Assembly (NCBI RefSeq): GCF_021531075.1
Contig: NZ_JADYTJ010000004.1
Location: 51,333-115,332, forward strand
Reading direction: 5' to 3'
Origin: Bacteroides caecigallinarum
Lineage (GTDB): Bacteria > Bacteroidota > Bacteroidia > Bacteroidales > Bacteroidaceae
Length of the DNA stretch: 64,000 nt
The translations under genes were made by a program, and so were the position numbers. This document shows, piece by piece, positions 17,571-25,630 of this stretch. The notes beneath the pieces were generated by a model. It did not search any database. It was given only the letters and a program-made list of their open reading frames with translations, and was not told the DNA's origin. The number at the start of each line of letters is the position of its first letter. Position 1 is the first letter of the stretch.

Positions 17571-19085
17571 ATGGCAAAGAAAGCACTTTTAATGATCCTC
17601 GACGGATGGGGCTGCGGCGACCATCACAAAGACGATGTAATCTTTAACACTCCTACTCCTTATTGGGACAGTCTGTTGGCTAACTACCCTCACTCACAGT
17701 TGCAGGCAAGCGGCGAAAACGTAGGTCTTCCTGACGGACAGATGGGTAATTCGGAAGTTGGTCACCTCAACATCGGTGCCGGACGCATCGTTTATCAGGA
17801 TTTGGTGAAAATCAACCGTGCTTGTGCCGACGGAAGCATCATGCAGAACCCTGAAGTTGTTTCTGCCTTCACATACGCTAAGGAAAACGGTAAGAACGTT
17901 CACTTCATGGGTCTTACTTCAAACGGTGGTGTACACTCTTCACTCGACCACCTGTTCCGCCTTTGCGACATCGCTAAAGAATACGGAATCGAAAATACTT
18001 TCATCCACTGCTTCATGGACGGTCGTGACACTGACCCTAAGAGCGGTAAAGGATTTATCGAAGAACTTTCTGCACACTGCGCAAAATCAGCAGGTAAAAT
18101 CGCTTCTATCGTAGGCCGTTTTTATGCAATGGACCGCGACAAACGTTGGGAACGTGTGAAAGAAGCTTACGACTTGCTCGTTAACGGTACAGGTAAGAAA
18201 GCTACAGACATGGTTCAGGCTATGCAGGAATCATACGATGAAGGTGTTACTGACGAATTCATCAAACCTATCTCTAACGCTAACTTCGACGGTACTATAA
18301 AGGAAGGCGACGTAGTTATCTTCTTCAACTACCGTAACGACCGTGCCAAAGAGCTTACTATCGTTCTTACTCAGCAGGATATGCCGGAAGCAGGTATGAA
18401 GACTATCCCGGGACTCCAGTTCTACTGTATGACTCCTTACGATGCTTCATTCACAGGCGTACACATCCTCTTCCCTAAGGAAAACGTACAGAACACTCTT
18501 GGCGAATACCTCGCTGCAAACGGAAAGACTCAGCTTCACATCGCTGAAACTGAAAAGTATGCACACGTTACATTCTTCTTCAACGGCGGACGCGAAACTC
18601 CATACGACAACGAAGACCGTATCCTCGTTCCTTCTCCAAAGGTTGCCACTTACGACCTGAAGCCTGAGATGAGTGCTTACGAGGTTAAGGACAAACTGGT
18701 AGAAGCCATCAACACTCAGAAATACGACTTCATCGTTGTTAACTATGCTAACGGCGACATGGTAGGCCATACTGGTATCTACGAAGCTATCGAAAAGGCT
18801 GTAGTCGCTATCGACAACTGCGTGAAAGATACAGTTGAAGCTGCTAAGGCTAACGACTACGAAGTAATCATCATCGCCGACCACGGAAATGCTGACCACG
18901 CATTGAACGAAGACGGAACTCCTAACACTGCTCACTCACTGAACCCTGTTCCATTTGTTTACGTAACAGAAAACAAGGACGCCAAGGTTGAGAACGGTGT
19001 ATTGGCAGATGTTGCTCCTTCTATCCTTCACATCATGGGTATGGCCCAGCCGGCTGATATGACAGGAAAAGACCTGATTAAGTAA
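17571..19085 (+). CDS. gpmI: 2,3-bisphosphoglycerate-independent phosphoglycerate mutase
   Basis: A 504-residue glycolytic enzyme that interconverts 3- and 2-phosphoglycerate with two metal ions and a phosphoserine intermediate. The N-terminal metal motif is LMILDGWG, the catalytic serine lies in [16 protein letters not shown] (about residue 62), the substrate residues in [12 protein letters not shown], and the C-terminal metal site in [10 protein letters not shown]. The frame extends upstream to 17520, but the promoter box there shows that the ATG at 17571 ([14 protein letters not shown]) is right. Codon usage is strongly biased, as for a highly expressed gene. Monocistronic. Confidence 0.97.
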   Translation: MAKKALLMILDGWGCGDHHKDDVIFNTPTPYWDSLLANYPHSQLQASGENVGLPDGQMGNSEVGHLNIGAGRIVYQDLVKINRACADGSIMQNPEVVSAFTYAKENGKNVHFMGLTSNGGVHSSLDHLFRLCDIAKEYGIENTFIHCFMDGRDTDPKSGKGFIEELSAHCAKSAGKIASIVGRFYAMDRDKRWERVKEAYDLLVNGTGKKATDMVQAMQESYDEGVTDEFIKPISNANFDGTIKEGDVVIFFNYRNDRAKELTIVLTQQDMPEAGMKTIPGLQFYCMTPYDASFTGVHILFPKENVQNTLGEYLAANGKTQLHIAETEKYAHVTFFFNGGRETPYDNEDRILVPSPKVATYDLKPEMSAYEVKDKLVEAINTQKYDFIVVNYANGDMVGHTGIYEAIEKAVVAIDNCVKDTVEAAKANDYEVIIIADHGNADHALNEDGTPNTAHSLNPVPFVYVTENKDAKVENGVLADVAPSILHIMGMAQPADMTGKDLIK

Positions 19086-19096
19086 TTAATCTACTC

Positions 19097-19265
19097 AAGT
19101 TTCGCATTTGCAAAACTTGCTGTATTAAAGTAATAAAGGAGGTATCAGCCCACTAAATGTGGGCTTCAGGAGATAAAGCATTAAAGTTGTAAAGTATCAA
19201 GCTTTACCTTCTTTACCTTCTAAGACAGCTTGCTGTCTGATAGTACTTTAATACTTGCGAAACTT
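19097..19265. repeat. Nested inverted repeats downstream of gpmI
   Basis: AAGTTTCGCA (19097-19106) pairs with TGCGAAACTT (19256-19265), and inside it TATTAAAGTA (19123-19132) pairs with TACTTTAATA (19244-19253). Smaller hairpins sit within: AGCCCAC-TAAAT-GTGGGCT (19147-19165) and AGACAG-CTTG-CTGTCT (19223-19238). Within the 19086-19526 spacer (441 bp) no open gene is apparent. A further palindrome, CCACCGGTGG, is at 19468-19477. Confidence 0.6.
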
Positions 19266-19286
19266 AAGTTAATCTAATATAAAACG

Positions 19287-19332
19287 AACGGACACGGACG
19301 TGAGATTGTATGAATCTCTGTCCGTGTCCGTT
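19287..19332. terminator. Strong terminator hairpin
   Basis: AACGGACACGGAC (19287-19299) pairs perfectly with GTCCGTGTCCGTT (19320-19332), followed by TGTTATTT. The 13-bp GC-rich stem lies between convergent gpmI and the leucine-rich-repeat gene. Confidence 0.75.
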
Positions 19333-19526
19333 TGTTATTTACATATACATAGAATAATCTTCCGCTCTGATATCTGTACCGGATAATGGTGTTATTTTTC
19401 CGGAAAGAGCATACTCTTTTCAAATTGGGATAATCATCACACTGCTTACATAGTACATATATAATGCCACCGGTGGTGCCCTAAAGTGAAAAGGATGGAT
19501 GGAAGATAATGGCAGTAGGCGGTCTG

Positions 19527-20837
19527 TTATTTCACATCGAGGGTGACTCTTACGTTATCACGGTCGGAACTCCAGCTGTTCCACACTCCTTCCTGTGCCG
19601 CCGTCAGGGTCAGCGTCAGCTGCCGGCTGTCTTTCTGCCTGCCGCAATAAATTCTGTTCAGGTTGGTCAGCCGGGTGATGTCCAGCTTGGTCAGTTTGTT
19701 GTCGAAGCACCACAACTCCGTCAGCTGGGTCAGCCCGCTGACATCCAGCGTGGTCAGCTGGTTCATTTGGCACCACAACGTGGTCAGCTTGGTCAGCCCG
19801 CTGAGGTTCAGCTCGGTCAACTGATTGTTGGCGCATTTCAGTGTGGTCAGCGCGGTACAGTAGCCGAGGCCGGCCGACGAGGTCATCCTTGACCCATTTA
19901 AGTCCAGCGTGGTCATCGCTGCCAAGGCCGTCAAATCGGCATCGCTCAGCGTGACTGTGCCGTCGGCATTCTCGGTTGCAGTTCCGCTTCCGAGTTTGGC
20001 ATATATCGCCTTGACAACGGCCTTTTCGAAGCCGGTCAATGCCAGCGGGCCCAGGTTGAGGATGCGTCCGGCGGTGAGGGTCACTGACTTGCCGGTGGCC
20101 TTGCGGTAGAGCTTGCCCGTGCCGTCTTCGTAGAGCAGGCTGAAGCCCTTGGTCAGCGTGCTGGGAAGCACGACGAAGTAGTAGTCCTTTCCGGCCTCGA
20201 AGTTGCCTTTGAGGGTGACGCGCTTGTATCTTTCTGAGCCGGGTGTTTGATTACCGGTGGAGTATTCGACCCAGTATTTGCCGGCCAGCGGCTCGCCGTT
20301 GCCTCCCACGAGGGTGAAGATGCCTTCACCGGCCATGTCGGCGGGCACGGTGAACTTCACCAAGGCGCAGAGGTTGTTGAACTCCAGGTCGGTGCTGCCG
20401 CCTGTGGCCTTGGCCAGCGAGGGCGCCAGCTGGTTGGCAAAAGTGCCTGCCACGGGGGTCTGCTCGGCGGGCAGATTGAAGGTGACGGACGTGTTGGTCA
20501 TGCTTTCTACGGCTATCAGAGGGTAGAAGGCGGTGTAGTCGACACCCGGCAGGGCAGTGCCCGAGAAGGTGGCGTTGCTGCCGTTGATGGATTCGGCGTC
20601 GACCATGAACTTCTGATAGGCTCCGCTTCCGTCCCATATAGCAATCTCGTCATACTCTACCCAGTGCACATTAAGTCCGTCCAGCTGTGTGCGTGTCTGC
20701 GGCATGCCGGCGGTAAAGGTCATGGGCACGGGCTTTGCGGCCTCGTTGCCCGGATTGTTCTCGATGAACTCTTCGTTGCCGCAGGCGGCCAGTGTCAGTA
20801 CCGCGGCGGCCAATGATAAGATACGTGTTGTTTTCAT
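19527..20837 (-). CDS. Fimbrillin-like lipoprotein with C-terminal leucine-rich repeats
   Basis: A 436-residue lipoprotein: signal peptide with lipobox LTLAAC (Cys19), then a fimbrillin-family domain (residues about 38-270) with the usual pattern PMTFTAGMPQTRTQLDG, VHWVEYDEIAIWDG, ATFSGTALPGVDYTAFYP. At 300-398 comes an internalin-like leucine-rich-repeat block of 21-residue units (LTTLKCANNQLTELNLSGLT and two more), then a short cap. It should be surface-exposed and may bind a protein or glycan. It starts 6 nt after a 50-residue peptide gene and is probably translated from the same message. Base composition is visibly more GC-rich than the flanks, which suggests recent acquisition. The binding partner is unknown. 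Confidence 0.82.
   Translation of the reverse strand: MKTTRILSLAAAVLTLAACGNEEFIENNPGNEAAKPVPMTFTAGMPQTRTQLDGLNVHWVEYDEIAIWDGSGAYQKFMVDAESINGSNATFSGTALPGVDYTAFYPLIAVESMTNTSVTFNLPAEQTPVAGTFANQLAPSLAKATGGSTDLEFNNLCALVKFTVPADMAGEGIFTLVGGNGEPLAGKYWVEYSTGNQTPGSERYKRVTLKGNFEAGKDYYFVVLPSTLTKGFSLLYEDGTGKLYRKATGKSVTLTAGRILNLGPLALTGFEKAVVKAIYAKLGSGTATENADGTVTLSDADLTALAAMTTLDLNGSRMTSSAGLGYCTALTTLKCANNQLTELNLSGLTKLTTLWCQMNQLTTLDVSGLTQLTELWCFDNKLTKLDITRLTNLNRIYCGRQKDSRQLTLTLTAAQEGVWNSWSSDRDNVRVTLDVK
19644..19850 (-). repeat. Leucine-rich-repeat coding units
   Basis: This segment encodes residues 330-398 as about three and a third units of 21 residues with consensus LT.L.C..N.LT.LD.S.LT. The DNA shows matching 63-bp periodicity (for example recurrent GGTCAGC on the plus strand), so copy number could change by recombination. 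Confidence 0.7.
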
Positions 20838-20843
20838 AAGGCA

Positions 20844-20996
20844 TTACCATGTAAATTCGTCTTGTTGATAAGGGTTGTGCGTGCTGACGTTGCTTCCGCA
20901 GAGCACGCCTTCCTGTTGCATCTCGATGATTTCGCACTTGGGGGCCTCGTAGGCTCCTCGTATGGTCTCGGTGTTTAAGGTTGTAATTGCTTTCAT
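20844..20996 (-). CDS. 50-residue peptide of the 'YEAP...EGVLC' type
   Basis: A small gene with ATG at 20996: MKAITTLNTETIRGAYEAPK, then CEIIEMQQEGVLCGSNVS, ending DEFTW. It has no signal peptide or membrane helix. The 'Y.AP..E.i....eg.lC.S' pattern occurs in many short, usually unannotated Bacteroides proteins that precede fimbrillin-like or surface lipoprotein genes; this comes from memory and I cannot check it here. It is 6 nt ahead of the lipoprotein gene and close to a well-formed promoter, so it is probably real and co-expressed. Function is unknown. The longer frame reaching 21098 crosses the promoter and is not used. Confidence 0.65.
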   Translation of the reverse strand: MKAITTLNTETIRGAYEAPKCEIIEMQQEGVLCGSNVSTHNPYQQDEFTW

Positions 20997-21028
20997 ATTC
21001 AATTTATTTATAAATGAAACATCAAAAG

Positions 21029-21073
21029 CAAATATAGTGTTTTTCATTAAGATGTCACAAAAAAAAAAAAAAA
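21029..21073 (-). promoter_or_regulatory. Promoter of the peptide/LRR operon abutting a 15-bp homopolymer
   Basis: On the minus strand TTTG (21061-21058), a 21-nt spacer and TATATTTG (21036-21029) form a full promoter, 32 nt before the peptide ATG. The -33 element is the end of a 15-base run of A on the plus strand (21059-21073). A tract of this length is prone to slippage and lies where changes could alter promoter strength. Confidence 0.65.
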
Positions 21074-21206
21074 TGTGAATATCGCATCGTTTTATCATTT
21101 AATGTCTCATTTATTCCGCGCTTGGGCACAATATCGTGAAAACCGGATAGCAGGCATCGCATTAGTTTTTTTTCTGTATGATAACAAGAATATACCCACT
21201 ATGACT

Positions 21207-21214
21207 TATCTTTG
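21207..21214 (+). promoter_or_regulatory. Promoter -7 box for the DUF3109 gene
   Basis: TATCTTTG, 17 nt before the ATG at 21232, giving a very short leader. No TTTG lies at the -33 position. Confidence 0.5.
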
Positions 21215-21231
21215 CATAAAAAATATACTTT

Positions 21232-21813
21232 ATGGTTCAGATAGACGATGTAGTAGTAAGCCTCGACGTATTCCGCGAGAAGTTCCTTTGCAATCTTGAT
21301 GCCTGCAAGGGTGAATGCTGTATAGAAGGCGATGCCGGCGCACCGGTAGAGCTCGACGAGGTAGAAAAACTGGAGGAAGTACTCCCGGTGATATGGAATG
21401 AGCTTTCGCCGGAAGCACGTGCCGTGATAGACAAACAGGGAGTGGTTTATACCGACCAGGACGGTGACCTGGTGACTTCAATCGTAAACGGCAAAGACTG
21501 TGTATTCACATGTTACGACGAGAAAGGATACTGTTATTGCGCAATAGAGAAAGCCTATCGCGAAGGCAGATGCAATTTCTACAAGCCTGTGTCATGCCAT
21601 CTCTACCCTATCAGAATAGGCGACTACGGACCTTACAAGGCCGTTAACTATCACAGATGGGACGTATGCAAGGCTGCGGTCCTGCTCGGAAAGAAAGAGA
21701 ATCTGCCTGTTTATAAGTTCCTGAAAGAGCCGCTGATAAGAAAGTTCGGTAAGGCATGGTACGACGAACTTGAGAACGTGGCAGAAGAATTGAAAAAACA
21801 AGGACTTATTTAA
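21232..21813 (+). CDS. DUF3109 family cysteine-rich protein
   Basis: A 193-residue protein with a conserved set of cysteines: CNLDACKGECC at residues 20-30, then CVFTCYDEKGYCYCAIE near 89-105, and CNFYKPVSCHLYPIR near 113-127. This is the DUF3109 pattern, related to the YkgJ-type cysteine clusters thought to bind zinc or an iron-sulphur cluster. The biochemical function is not known. It stands alone between its own -7 box and a terminator and is widely conserved in Bacteroidales, which points to a housekeeping role. Confidence 0.85.
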   Translation: MVQIDDVVVSLDVFREKFLCNLDACKGECCIEGDAGAPVELDEVEKLEEVLPVIWNELSPEARAVIDKQGVVYTDQDGDLVTSIVNGKDCVFTCYDEKGYCYCAIEKAYREGRCNFYKPVSCHLYPIRIGDYGPYKAVNYHRWDVCKAAVLLGKKENLPVYKFLKEPLIRKFGKAWYDELENVAEELKKQGLI

Positions 21814-21817
21814 AGAT

Positions 21818-21863
21818 AATAGATATTGGAGGACATAATAAGACTTCAATATCTATTTTTTGT
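21818..21863. terminator. Terminator between DUF3109 gene and channel gene
   Basis: AATAGATATTG (21818-21828) pairs with CAATATCTATT (21847-21857), followed by TTTTTG. The genes on both sides converge on it. Confidence 0.7.
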
Positions 21864-21881
21864 TTCCAAAGGTTATATAGA

Positions 21882-22703
21882 TTATTGTTGTTCTTTATCC
21901 TTATCTGCTTTCTGCTTTTTTTCTATCAGCATATTCATAAATGCTGAACTTATAATACCTGTAGGAATGGCAATCATGGCAATACCAATCAGGCTTATCA
22001 AGCTACTTAACAGACGGCCAATAGGAGTGATAGGATATATATCACCATACCCCACAGTTGTAAAAGCTACTATGGCCCACCAGAATCCATCACCGATATT
22101 CTCGAATGCATTGGGTTGTGCGTTACGTTCTATGTAGTACATCAGAATTCCTGAGAAACCAAGCATAATGCCACATGCCGTGTACGATGTAATAAGCTCC
22201 TCCTTTACAGTCTTCAATACTGTTCCTATCATCTGGAATGAACGTGAGTAGCGGATAAGCTTGAATATTATCAGTATGTACGCCAGTACCACAAGGTGTA
22301 TATGTGGTGTCTCTTTATAAATATATATACCCACAAAAGGAAGCACTGCAACAAAATCTATCAAACCATAAAAAGAAAATATGTAATGCAAGCGTGCTAT
22401 CAACGGATTTTTATACTGGGCATACTGCACAGGTGCTGCAGCAATCCTCAACCCGTATTCTATGGTAAAGATGAAAGAAGCCATGTAGTTAAACAAATAC
22501 AGCCAGTTTCGATAAGGTGCGGATTCTTCAAACGAGCTGCATATAATTGAAATTATAGATCCTACAATAAAGAACAGTACGAAATACTGAAACCATTTTT
22601 TCATCAGTTGACGGTGGATGGATCTGTAAAGTTTCTCATGTCGTATTATAGTGGTTATCTTCTCACGTATAGGTGATATGATATTGTTGGGATTATTTTT
22701 CAT
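21882..22703 (-). CDS. Voltage-gated-type potassium channel (ion transporter)
   Basis: A 273-residue inner-membrane channel with six helices: S1 near WFQYFVLFFIVGSIISIIC, S2 near LYLFNYMASFIFTIEYGLRI, S3 near YGLIDFVAVLPFVGIYIY, an S4-like segment with arginines (KLIRYSRSFQMIG), S5, the pore loop with filter TVGYGD, and S6 (SSLISLIGIAMIAIPTGIIS). The TVGYGD filter indicates potassium selectivity. The S4 charge content is low, so true voltage gating is uncertain. The start at 22703 is chosen because the longer frame begins with TTG inside the -7 box (22735-22728, TACATTTG on the minus strand). The C-terminal KKQKADKDKEQQ is a short cytoplasmic tail. Confidence 0.92.
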   Translation of the reverse strand: MKNNPNNIISPIREKITTIIRHEKLYRSIHRQLMKKWFQYFVLFFIVGSIISIICSSFEESAPYRNWLYLFNYMASFIFTIEYGLRIAAAPVQYAQYKNPLIARLHYIFSFYGLIDFVAVLPFVGIYIYKETPHIHLVVLAYILIIFKLIRYSRSFQMIGTVLKTVKEELITSYTACGIMLGFSGILMYYIERNAQPNAFENIGDGFWWAIVAFTTVGYGDIYPITPIGRLLSSLISLIGIAMIAIPTGIISSAFMNMLIEKKQKADKDKEQQ

Positions 22704-22727
22704 TTTTATAATATTAGGCACTATTGG

Positions 22728-22735
22728 CAAATGTA
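22728..22735 (-). promoter_or_regulatory. Channel gene promoter -7 box
   Basis: TACATTTG on the minus strand, 25 nt before the ATG at 22703. No TTTG at the -33 position. Confidence 0.45.
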
Positions 22736-22829
22736 AATAAAAACTATGATATTTAAAATATCTGTCTGAACAGAGTATATAATTTTTTGTATAATATGTG
22801 TATATGATTTCAACCTTATATGCCTATTT

Positions 22830-22861
22830 TTTGTTTTTCATTATATAAATACTTATTTTTG
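22830..22861 (+). promoter_or_regulatory. susC-like gene promoter
   Basis: TTTG (22830-22833), 20-nt spacer, TATTTTTG (22854-22861), 25 nt before the ATG. This is a full housekeeping-type promoter. Confidence 0.65.
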
Positions 22862-22886
22862 AGAAAAACAAATAACCGATATCATT

Positions 22887-25625
22887 ATGAAAAAACACAA
22901 GCGAACCAATACGCTTAGTTTGTTGGCTGCATTGCCTTTAATATTGGCAGGCCAGACTATTAGTGCACAAGAATTAGACAAAGTATCTGCCGATACTGTA
23001 GTAAATGTCGGCTATGCAACTGGAAGCATTAAGAAACTGTCCGGATCAGTGGAGCTGATCAAAGAAGATCAGATGAACAAGATACAGATTGTAAATCCTA
23101 TTGAGGCTATTCAGGGACGAGTAGCAGGACTTACTATCAATAAAGGGGGGAACGGAACGGCTGCTCTTGATGCGGTACGTCTGCGTGGAACTATATCCAT
23201 AACGGGAGGTAACTCACCGTTAATCATTGTTGATGGTGTTATAGGGGATATGACTCTGCTTACCTCAATTTATCCTACTGACATAGAAAGCTTTACTATT
23301 TTGAAGGATGCTTCCGAAACGGCTCAGTACGGTTCGCGTGGAGCTTCCGGCGTAATAAATGTCGTGACAAAGAAAGGTATCAAGGGCAAGACAAGTATAA
23401 ACTACAGCGGAAGTTTCGGTATTTCCAGCGTGTATAAAAGAATAGGGATGCTCGATGCTGATGAATACAGAAATGTCACTTCAAGCTTGGGATTGAGTAT
23501 TATAGACAAAGGCTATAATACAAATTTCCAGAAAGCAATAGAGAGGACGGCCATAAGGCAGAATCATAATATTGCTCTTTATGGTGGCGGAGAGAAATCT
23601 ACTTACCGTGTATCTCTTGGATATTTGGATATGGAAGGAGATATAATGAACGAGGGTATGAAGATGTTTACATCAAACATGAATCTGAACCAAAAGCTTA
23701 TAGATAACTTGGTAGATTGTGAACTTGGAATATTCGGCTCGGTGAAAAGGGAAAGAAGTCTGTTCGACCTGCAGAAGACATTTTATTCGACCGCAACTTT
23801 CAATCCTACTTTCCCCGGAGAAAAGAATGCTTCAGGTGCCTGGGATAATCTTACTACGGCCAGTCAGATAACAAATCCGTTGGCATGGATGGAAGTTGAC
23901 AACCGTGAGGCAGCCTCATACTTCAGTGCGCATGCTAAAATAAACGTAAATCTTCCATACCGGCTGAAACTGGTACTTTTCGGCTCATATACATACAATA
24001 ATACGGAGGACAGTCAATATTTACCTACAACAGTATGGGCTTACGGACAGGGATACAAAGGTTTGAGAAGTTCGGAATCGCTGCTGGGAAACATAATGCT
24101 TACATACAACAGACAGATGGGAAAACATTTTATAGATATATTGGCATTAGGTGAGTTATCTAAGGACAGATATTCCGGATTCTATACTACAACTACAAAC
24201 TTTTCATCTGATTATATGGGCTTCAATAATCTTCAGGCCGGTGCATTGAGACCTTGGGACGGTACAGGCTCTTATTTTGAGGATCCGAGACAGGTATCGT
24301 TTTTGGGACGTGTGAACTATTCATATGATGACCGTTATGTTGTCACATTGAATGCGCGAACTGATGCGTCATCCAAATTTGGCGAGAACCATAAATGGGG
24401 ATTTTTTCCTTCTGCTTCTGTGGCATGGAACATATCGCAGGAAGATTTTATGAGGTATGTTGATATAGTTGATAATCTGAAAGTCAGACTGGGATACGGA
24501 CTTGCTGGAAACCAGGGAGGAATAAGTTCTTATACCACTATGAGTCTGGCTAAACCGAACGGGGTAGCTCCTGTTGGTAACTTGCCTATGGTTACTTTTG
24601 AAACACTGAGAAATGTCAATCCGGATCTGAAATGGGAAGTGAAGAAGACTTTCAATGCTGGTGCCGACCTTGAAATGTATGGTAGCCGGTTTATTCTGTC
24701 TGTCAATTATTATAAGTCGAAAACAAGCGATATGCTTTATAATTATCATGTCAGCGTTCCTCCGTTCACTTATAATACCCTTTTGGCAAACATCGGTTCG
24801 ATGGAAAACAATGGCGTGGAAATATCAGTAGGAGGTACTCCGGTGAGAACAGGGGATTGGGAACTTATGATAAACGCAAATCTCACTTATCAGCAGAACA
24901 AACTGCTGTCGCTTGGCGGAATGTATGAAGGTAATTATATATCAGCTGCCGAATATACAGCCATTGCCGGACTGAATGGTGCCGGATTTCATGGTGGAAA
25001 CAACAATATAGTGTATCAGATAGTGGGACAGCCATTGGGCGTTTTCTATCTGCCTAAATGTACAGGTCTGAAAGATGACGGTAACGGAGGTTATGTGTAC
25101 GGTATAGCCGATTTGAATGGAGACGGAGTAAGTATAGAAGATGGAGAAGACAGATATATAGCCGGACAGGCCATACCTAAATATATACTCGGTTCAAATA
25201 TCAGTCTGAGATATAAATCTTTCGATATATCGTTGCAGATGAACGGTGCGTTTGGCCATAAGATTTACAACGGTACTGCACTTACATATATGAACATGAA
25301 TAACCTGCCTGACTATAATGTTATGGAAGAAGCTCCTAAGAAGATGATACGCGACCAGACGGCTACGGACTACTGGCTGGAAAACGGGAACTACCTTAAT
25401 TTCGATTATCTTACAATAGGATGGCAACCGAAAGTAAAGGACGGATTGTGGCTGAAGGGTTGCAGACTGGCTTTTACGATAAACAATCTTGCCACTATAA
25501 CCGGGTATTCGGGACTTACTCCGCTTATAAACAGTTCCGGCATAGACGGTACATTGGGAGTTGACGATAAACGCAGCTATCCTGTATCGAGGACATATAC
25601 TTTAAGCCTCGGGTTGAACTTTTAA
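22887..25625 (+). CDS. SusC-like TonB-dependent outer-membrane transporter, short form
   Basis: A 912-residue TonB-dependent receptor of the SusC/RagA type. A signal peptide (to about AQELDK) leads almost directly to the plug domain (QGRVAGLTINKGGNGTAALD, RLRGTISITGGNSPLIIVDG, DIESFTILKDASETAQYGSR), then a barrel ending in YTLSLGLNF. The carboxypeptidase-regulatory-like domain found at the N-terminus of most SusC proteins (usual length about 1000 or more) is missing, and no STN domain that would signal to an anti-sigma factor is present. It pairs with the SusD-like gene 5 nt downstream. The substrate (glycan or peptide) cannot be deduced, since no hydrolase or regulator gene is attached. Confidence 0.93.
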   Translation: MKKHKRTNTLSLLAALPLILAGQTISAQELDKVSADTVVNVGYATGSIKKLSGSVELIKEDQMNKIQIVNPIEAIQGRVAGLTINKGGNGTAALDAVRLRGTISITGGNSPLIIVDGVIGDMTLLTSIYPTDIESFTILKDASETAQYGSRGASGVINVVTKKGIKGKTSINYSGSFGISSVYKRIGMLDADEYRNVTSSLGLSIIDKGYNTNFQKAIERTAIRQNHNIALYGGGEKSTYRVSLGYLDMEGDIMNEGMKMFTSNMNLNQKLIDNLVDCELGIFGSVKRERSLFDLQKTFYSTATFNPTFPGEKNASGAWDNLTTASQITNPLAWMEVDNREAASYFSAHAKINVNLPYRLKLVLFGSYTYNNTEDSQYLPTTVWAYGQGYKGLRSSESLLGNIMLTYNRQMGKHFIDILALGELSKDRYSGFYTTTTNFSSDYMGFNNLQAGALRPWDGTGSYFEDPRQVSFLGRVNYSYDDRYVVTLNARTDASSKFGENHKWGFFPSASVAWNISQEDFMRYVDIVDNLKVRLGYGLAGNQGGISSYTTMSLAKPNGVAPVGNLPMVTFETLRNVNPDLKWEVKKTFNAGADLEMYGSRFILSVNYYKSKTSDMLYNYHVSVPPFTYNTLLANIGSMENNGVEISVGGTPVRTGDWELMINANLTYQQNKLLSLGGMYEGNYISAAEYTAIAGLNGAGFHGGNNNIVYQIVGQPLGVFYLPKCTGLKDDGNGGYVYGIADLNGDGVSIEDGEDRYIAGQAIPKYILGSNISLRYKSFDISLQMNGAFGHKIYNGTALTYMNMNNLPDYNVMEEAPKKMIRDQTATDYWLENGNYLNFDYLTIGWQPKVKDGLWLKGCRLAFTINNLATITGYSGLTPLINSSGIDGTLGVDDKRSYPVSRTYTLSLGLNF

Positions 25626-25630
25626 AATTT

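Noticed and set aside
20247..20816. A 189-residue frame on the plus strand opposite the LRR lipoprotein gene
   Set aside because: It is an antisense frame kept open by the high GC content of the real gene; it has no promoter and no recognisable domain.
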